This document shows, in pieces, positions 6,513 to 9,315 of a stretch of 9,315 bases of DNA (position 1 is the first letter of the stretch; each line of letters starts with the position of its first letter). A program made the translations under genes and the position numbers. The DNA is from SCTG01 sp036005325. Its GTDB lineage: Bacteria; Nitrospirota; Nitrospiria; Nitrospirales; NS-4. The notes beneath the pieces were generated by a model, which made no database searches, was not told the DNA's origin, and saw nothing but the letters and a program-made list of their open reading frames with translations. The stretch covers positions 1 to 9,315 of the forward strand of contig DASYQR010000164.1 of NCBI GenBank assembly GCA_036005325.1, in the 5' to 3' direction.

Positions 6513-8162
6513 TTACGATATAAACAGGGATTGAAAGGACGGGTCGGCGTCGATGACGCCTTTGAGCGTGTCGTTCCGGAGCAGGAACTGCCAGGAGTTC
6601 TGCGTGGCGCCAGGTACTTGTAAATACCAGCGGTGCGCTTCGGTCAAGAGATCCAACATCGCCTTATTCTCCCGATTCGGCATGAAGGCCCCACTGTAAG
6701 CCATCGTGTAGGACGCCATGAACTTGTCCAGCGGCGCCTCCGCGAGCTTGAATGACTCCTCGGCCTCCTGATAGGCGGACACGAGATCGGGGTCGGAGAA
6801 CCGGCGGCTCCACGCCACCTTGGCGATGCGGGACCAGGCCAGCTCCAGGAGGGTGCGCGTGCGCAGCGCAGCGTGATCCGGGGAAATTTCCTTTATCAAC
6901 GCCTCATGCACGGCGATCGCGTTCTCATACGCATTGCTCCACCGATAGGCGATTCCCAGGCGAAGCCGGTTCTCATGATCTTCAGGATTGACCCTGGCCA
7001 GTTTTTCCATGGCCGGAAGCATCCGGTACAGATAATCCGCCGGCGTTGGGTGGGAACGCTGGCCCACTTCCATCGACTCCGCAATCTCCGTCCTCGAGGT
7101 TTGGGAGTAGACATTCCAGTACAACTCGTTGAAGCGAGCGGCCAGGACCGCATCGCCGATCGGTACTTTGTGCGCCGTGGCGCCAGTGTTCAGGAGCGTC
7201 TGGAACAGCTCGCGCGAGAGCGCAGTCAACGCCCCCGACTGGACCGGATCGACAAGCAGTACCCGATTCAGCAACGCGATGCGATCCCGCTGCTCGGGCA
7301 ACCATGCAGCCCTTGCCACTGCGTTGATCAATACCCCCAATGCATCGGCCGATCCCCACCACACACGCGTGTCGTGAACATAGCCGCCTTTCTCGGTTAC
7401 AAAAGGAATAGTAGGACCGTCGGCGCCTGTGACCGGCAGATTCACGACTGCCACATCGCCGGGGAATCCCAGCTTGCGGAGCCCGGACAGCACCACCCAC
7501 TTGACGGTCACGCCCTTCAACACCTGACGGACTTTCTTCGCTTTCCTGGTTACGTTGTCTTCACTGGGCGCATAGGTGACCGGCGAGGTCAACGGATCCT
7601 TGTAGGTCACGCCCAACCGGACGATTGTGGCCGGCGCGGCGACCACAGAGCCGCCTTCGCGGACCCGAAACGAGGCGGCCGGCAATGGCGCGCTGGCCAG
7701 CAGCTCGATCCGGAGGCCGCTCCCCGGCGGTGACAGGCCCAGGCGATCCATGACGAAAAAAGACGGCGCGTACTCGGTGAGGTCTTCGCTGAAGAAGACC
7801 AACGATCCCTTGCCCGGCCACAGTACAGTGATCCCCTCGTCGCGCTGCATGACCGCTGTCTCGTGGGCCCTGGCAATCTGCTCCCAACAACGGGCGTAGA
7901 TGGGATCGGAATCCGGCGGAAACGCTTTGAGCGGAGCAGGGCTGGCGGCGACCATGCCGTACTGGCAGGCGAAGTCCATCCGGCCCGCCGTGACGCGATC
8001 GCCCGACGCGACGGCTCCGGCATACTTCTGTGCGGCGGCAATCGCCGGTGAAGTGGAAATAGCGGGCTTGTGCTTTGGGGAAGCCTGGGCGGCGTACGCC
8101 GTGGCGAAATCCAGCGCCACAGCCAGCGCCAATGCACAGGCGACGATCACAAAACGTCGCAT
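6513..8162 (-). CDS. Secreted protein of unknown function with a TPR-like C-terminal part
   Basis: The 549-residue product has a clear Sec signal peptide (R2, R3, hydrophobic 4-17, likely cut at AYA/A, residues 22-25), so it is probably periplasmic or exported. The start is well supported: GGGGAGG (plus-strand 8171-8177) sits 8 bases upstream of the ATG. The mature protein has exactly two cysteines, C66 and C92, which may form a disulfide. The N-terminal ~300 residues match no family I recognise. The C-terminal part is helical, and residues ~395-430 match one tetratricopeptide repeat (LGIAYRWSNAYENAIAVHEA followed by P); further degenerate repeats to the C-terminus are possible. The gene converges on the pump gene with only 3 bases between the two stop codons. 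Upstream, 75 bases separate it from the transporter gene on the same strand, so joint transcription is possible. I do not assign a function. Confidence 0.8.
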   Translation of the reverse strand: MRRFVIVACALALAVALDFATAYAAQASPKHKPAISTSPAIAAAQKYAGAVASGDRVTAGRMDFACQYGMVAASPAPLKAFPPDSDPIYARCWEQIARAHETAVMQRDEGITVLWPGKGSLVFFSEDLTEYAPSFFVMDRLGLSPPGSGLRIELLASAPLPAASFRVREGGSVVAAPATIVRLGVTYKDPLTSPVTYAPSEDNVTRKAKKVRQVLKGVTVKWVVLSGLRKLGFPGDVAVVNLPVTGADGPTIPFVTEKGGYVHDTRVWWGSADALGVLINAVARAAWLPEQRDRIALLNRVLLVDPVQSGALTALSRELFQTLLNTGATAHKVPIGDAVLAARFNELYWNVYSQTSRTEIAESMEVGQRSHPTPADYLYRMLPAMEKLARVNPEDHENRLRLGIAYRWSNAYENAIAVHEALIKEISPDHAALRTRTLLELAWSRIAKVAWSRRFSDPDLVSAYQEAEESFKLAEAPLDKFMASYTMAYSGAFMPNRENKAMLDLLTEAHRWYLQVPGATQNSWQFLLRNDTLKGVIDADPSFQSLFIS

Positions 8163-8237
8163 GGCAGGATCCTCCCCAGGCAGGAACTTACTCTAACACT
8201 CTCACAGAGGGATGCGAAAGGGCTCAGGAGGCGGGGG
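8163..8237 (-). other. 75-base gap between the transporter and secreted-protein genes
   Basis: Apart from the ribosome binding site next to 8162 I see no convincing element here. The CTCT-CAC-AGAG palindrome on the plus strand has a stem of only 4 bp and no T-run, so it is not a credible terminator. No good -35/-10 pair was found on the minus strand. Co-transcription from the transporter gene is therefore possible but unproven. Confidence 0.5.
8171..8177 (-). promoter_or_regulatory. Strong ribosome binding site of the secreted TPR-like protein
   Basis: On the minus strand the sequence reads GGGGAGG followed by 8 bases and then the ATG at 8162-8160. It is the best Shine-Dalgarno match in the window and fixes the start of this gene ahead of a normal signal peptide. 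Confidence 0.7.
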
Positions 8238-9315
8238 CTAATACGGCCCCAAATGGTAGGGGACGTCGGTCACGATGACGCGGAATTTGAACAGCAGCGC
8301 CGCTTTGATGAGCAAGGCCCGCTGGTTGTGCAGCAGAGTCTCCCACCAACGCGCCGGGAGGACCTCCGCCAGGGCCACGGTGACCCACCCGCCCGGACTC
8401 TCCTGCCGGACTCGTTCGATATAGTCCAGCAATGGTTCCAGAAACGAGCGATACGGGGACGGCACGATCACCAGCGGGACTCCCGCACCCCATTTCTCCC
8501 AATCTTCCTTGACCTTGGCCGTTTCCTCGGGGTCCACATCCACATGGACGGCGCGGATGTCCTGCGCCCTCTTCCTGAGATAATCCAAGGCGATGATAAC
8601 CGGCCGGTTCACGCTCCCGATCGGCATCACCACGATGTTCGGCGGCGGGCTCTTGGGCCGGTCATACATGGTCAGCGACAGCTGCCACTCGGCCATATTA
8701 TAGTGCCAGCGAATCTTCCGAAACATGCTGATCAGGATCGGGATCAGAACGAGCACCACCCAGGCGCCATGCGTGAACTTCGTGATCGCCAGGACCACCG
8801 TGGCCACACCGGTCGCGATCGCGCCGGTCAGATTGATGGCAAACTTCTTTTTCCAGCCACGGCCTCTCAGGTCTCGCCAATGCTGGACCATACCTGTCTG
8901 CGACAGGGTGAAGGACAAGAAGACCCCGATGGCATACAAAGGAATCAACGCGTGCGTGTCGCCGCGAAAGATGATCAGCAGCAGCGCCGCGCTGAGCCCC
9001 AGGATGAAAATCCCGTTCGAGAAAGCCAGCCGGTCGCCGACATTGCGCATCTGGTGCGGCAAGAAGCTGTCCTGCGCAAGCAAACCGGCCAGTCGCGGAA
9101 AGCCGTTGTAGCTCGTGTTCGCCGCAAGGATGAGGATCAGCATGGTCGCGACCTGCATGAAATAGTACAACGCCCCCCCGCCAGACGAAATTCGGGCGAT
9201 CTGGGAAATCAAGGTCTCTTCTGCGCGTGGCACCAGCCCGTAGATATGAGCGAGGATGGTGATCCCGAGAAACAGGCCGGCCAACATCGAGGCCATCCAG
9301 ATCATGGTGGTCGCG
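8238..9315 (-). CDS. KimA/YdaO-type APC-superfamily transporter, C-terminal part, 5' partial
   Basis: The frame stays open to the window edge (codons up to 9314), so the Met at 9305 is internal; about 358 C-terminal residues are seen out of the ~600-680 usual in the family. Counting from that Met, hydrophobic segments lie at ~4-24, 46-69, 94-112, 119-142, 157-177 and 180-195. The family string AANTSYNGFPRLAGLLAQDS (61-80), then GDRLAFSNGI and GDTHALIPLYAIGVFLSFTL, are characteristic of the KimA-like branch of the APC superfamily. Residues ~220-355 form a soluble cytoplasmic alpha/beta domain of UspA-like type with PIGSVNRPVI, AVHVDVDPEE, PSPYRSFLEPLLDYI, LLHNQ and VPYHL. Bacillus subtilis KimA is a high-affinity potassium importer controlled by c-di-AMP, while many relatives are annotated merely as amino acid permeases. 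Potassium is thus the likeliest substrate but is not shown by this sequence. The stop is TAG (plus-strand CTA, 8238-8240). Confidence 0.85.
   Translation of the reverse strand, partial: ATTMIWMASMLAGLFLGITILAHIYGLVPRAEETLISQIARISSGGGALYYFMQVATMLILILAANTSYNGFPRLAGLLAQDSFLPHQMRNVGDRLAFSNGIFILGLSAALLLIIFRGDTHALIPLYAIGVFLSFTLSQTGMVQHWRDLRGRGWKKKFAINLTGAIATGVATVVLAITKFTHGAWVVLVLIPILISMFRKIRWHYNMAEWQLSLTMYDRPKSPPPNIVVMPIGSVNRPVIIALDYLRKRAQDIRAVHVDVDPEETAKVKEDWEKWGAGVPLVIVPSPYRSFLEPLLDYIERVRQESPGGWVTVALAEVLPARWWETLLHNQRALLIKAALLFKFRVIVTDVPYHLGPY

Noticed and set aside
6511..6525. Palindrome GTTTA-CGATA-TAAAC between the convergent genes as a bidirectional terminator
   Set aside because: The stem is only 5 A/T-rich base pairs with no G+C core and no following T-run, too weak for an intrinsic terminator.
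8197..8211. CTCT-CAC-AGAG inverted repeat upstream of the secreted-protein gene as an operator or terminator
   Set aside because: A 4-bp stem is easily met by chance, and no second copy or T-run is present.

Overview
The window is protein-dense bacterial DNA, rich in G+C, with no RNA gene, CRISPR array, insertion sequence or phage signature that I could find. The gene content (heme-type radical SAM protein with a PCP_red tail, CopD-like membrane protein, HME-RND metal efflux pump, KimA-type transporter) suits a Gram-negative bacterium with an outer membrane. My best guess is the phylum Nitrospirota (Nitrospira-like). That guess rests on remembered gene style and is not proven by the sequence.

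Layout. Bases 1-924 (+) hold two translationally coupled genes: the 3' end of a radical SAM/SPASM protein of the AhbC/AhbD/NirJ type carrying a C-terminal PCP_red domain, then a four-helix CopD-like membrane protein that starts inside the stop codon of the first. Bases 933-6509 (+) hold a heavy-metal efflux module: a lipoprotein periplasmic adaptor (CzcB type) and a 1462-residue protein in which a complete CzcA-type RND pump is joined in frame to a complete CzcC/TolC-type outer membrane factor. Bases 6513-8162 (-) encode a secreted protein of unknown function with a TPR-like C-terminal part, convergent with the pump gene and only 3 bases away. Bases 8238-9315 (-) hold the C-terminal part of a KimA/YdaO-type APC-superfamily transporter, cut by the window edge.

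How the genes work together. The adaptor and the fused pump/outer-membrane protein would form a full tripartite export system. The DFG...VDGAV...EN charge motif in helix 4 points to divalent cations (Co/Zn/Cd/Ni type) rather than Cu(I)/Ag(I). The radical SAM and CopD-like genes look like a separate tetrapyrrole-related pair. The two minus-strand genes share an orientation with a 75-base gap and may be co-transcribed, but nothing links them functionally.

The most notable point is the pump-outer membrane factor fusion. Its junction keeps what looks like the remains of a gene boundary: a GGAG ribosome-binding site, a GTG start and, in another frame, an overlapping TGA. The fusion could therefore be real, recent, or the product of a one-base insertion or base-calling error. 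I see no clearly new defence or mobile system here.
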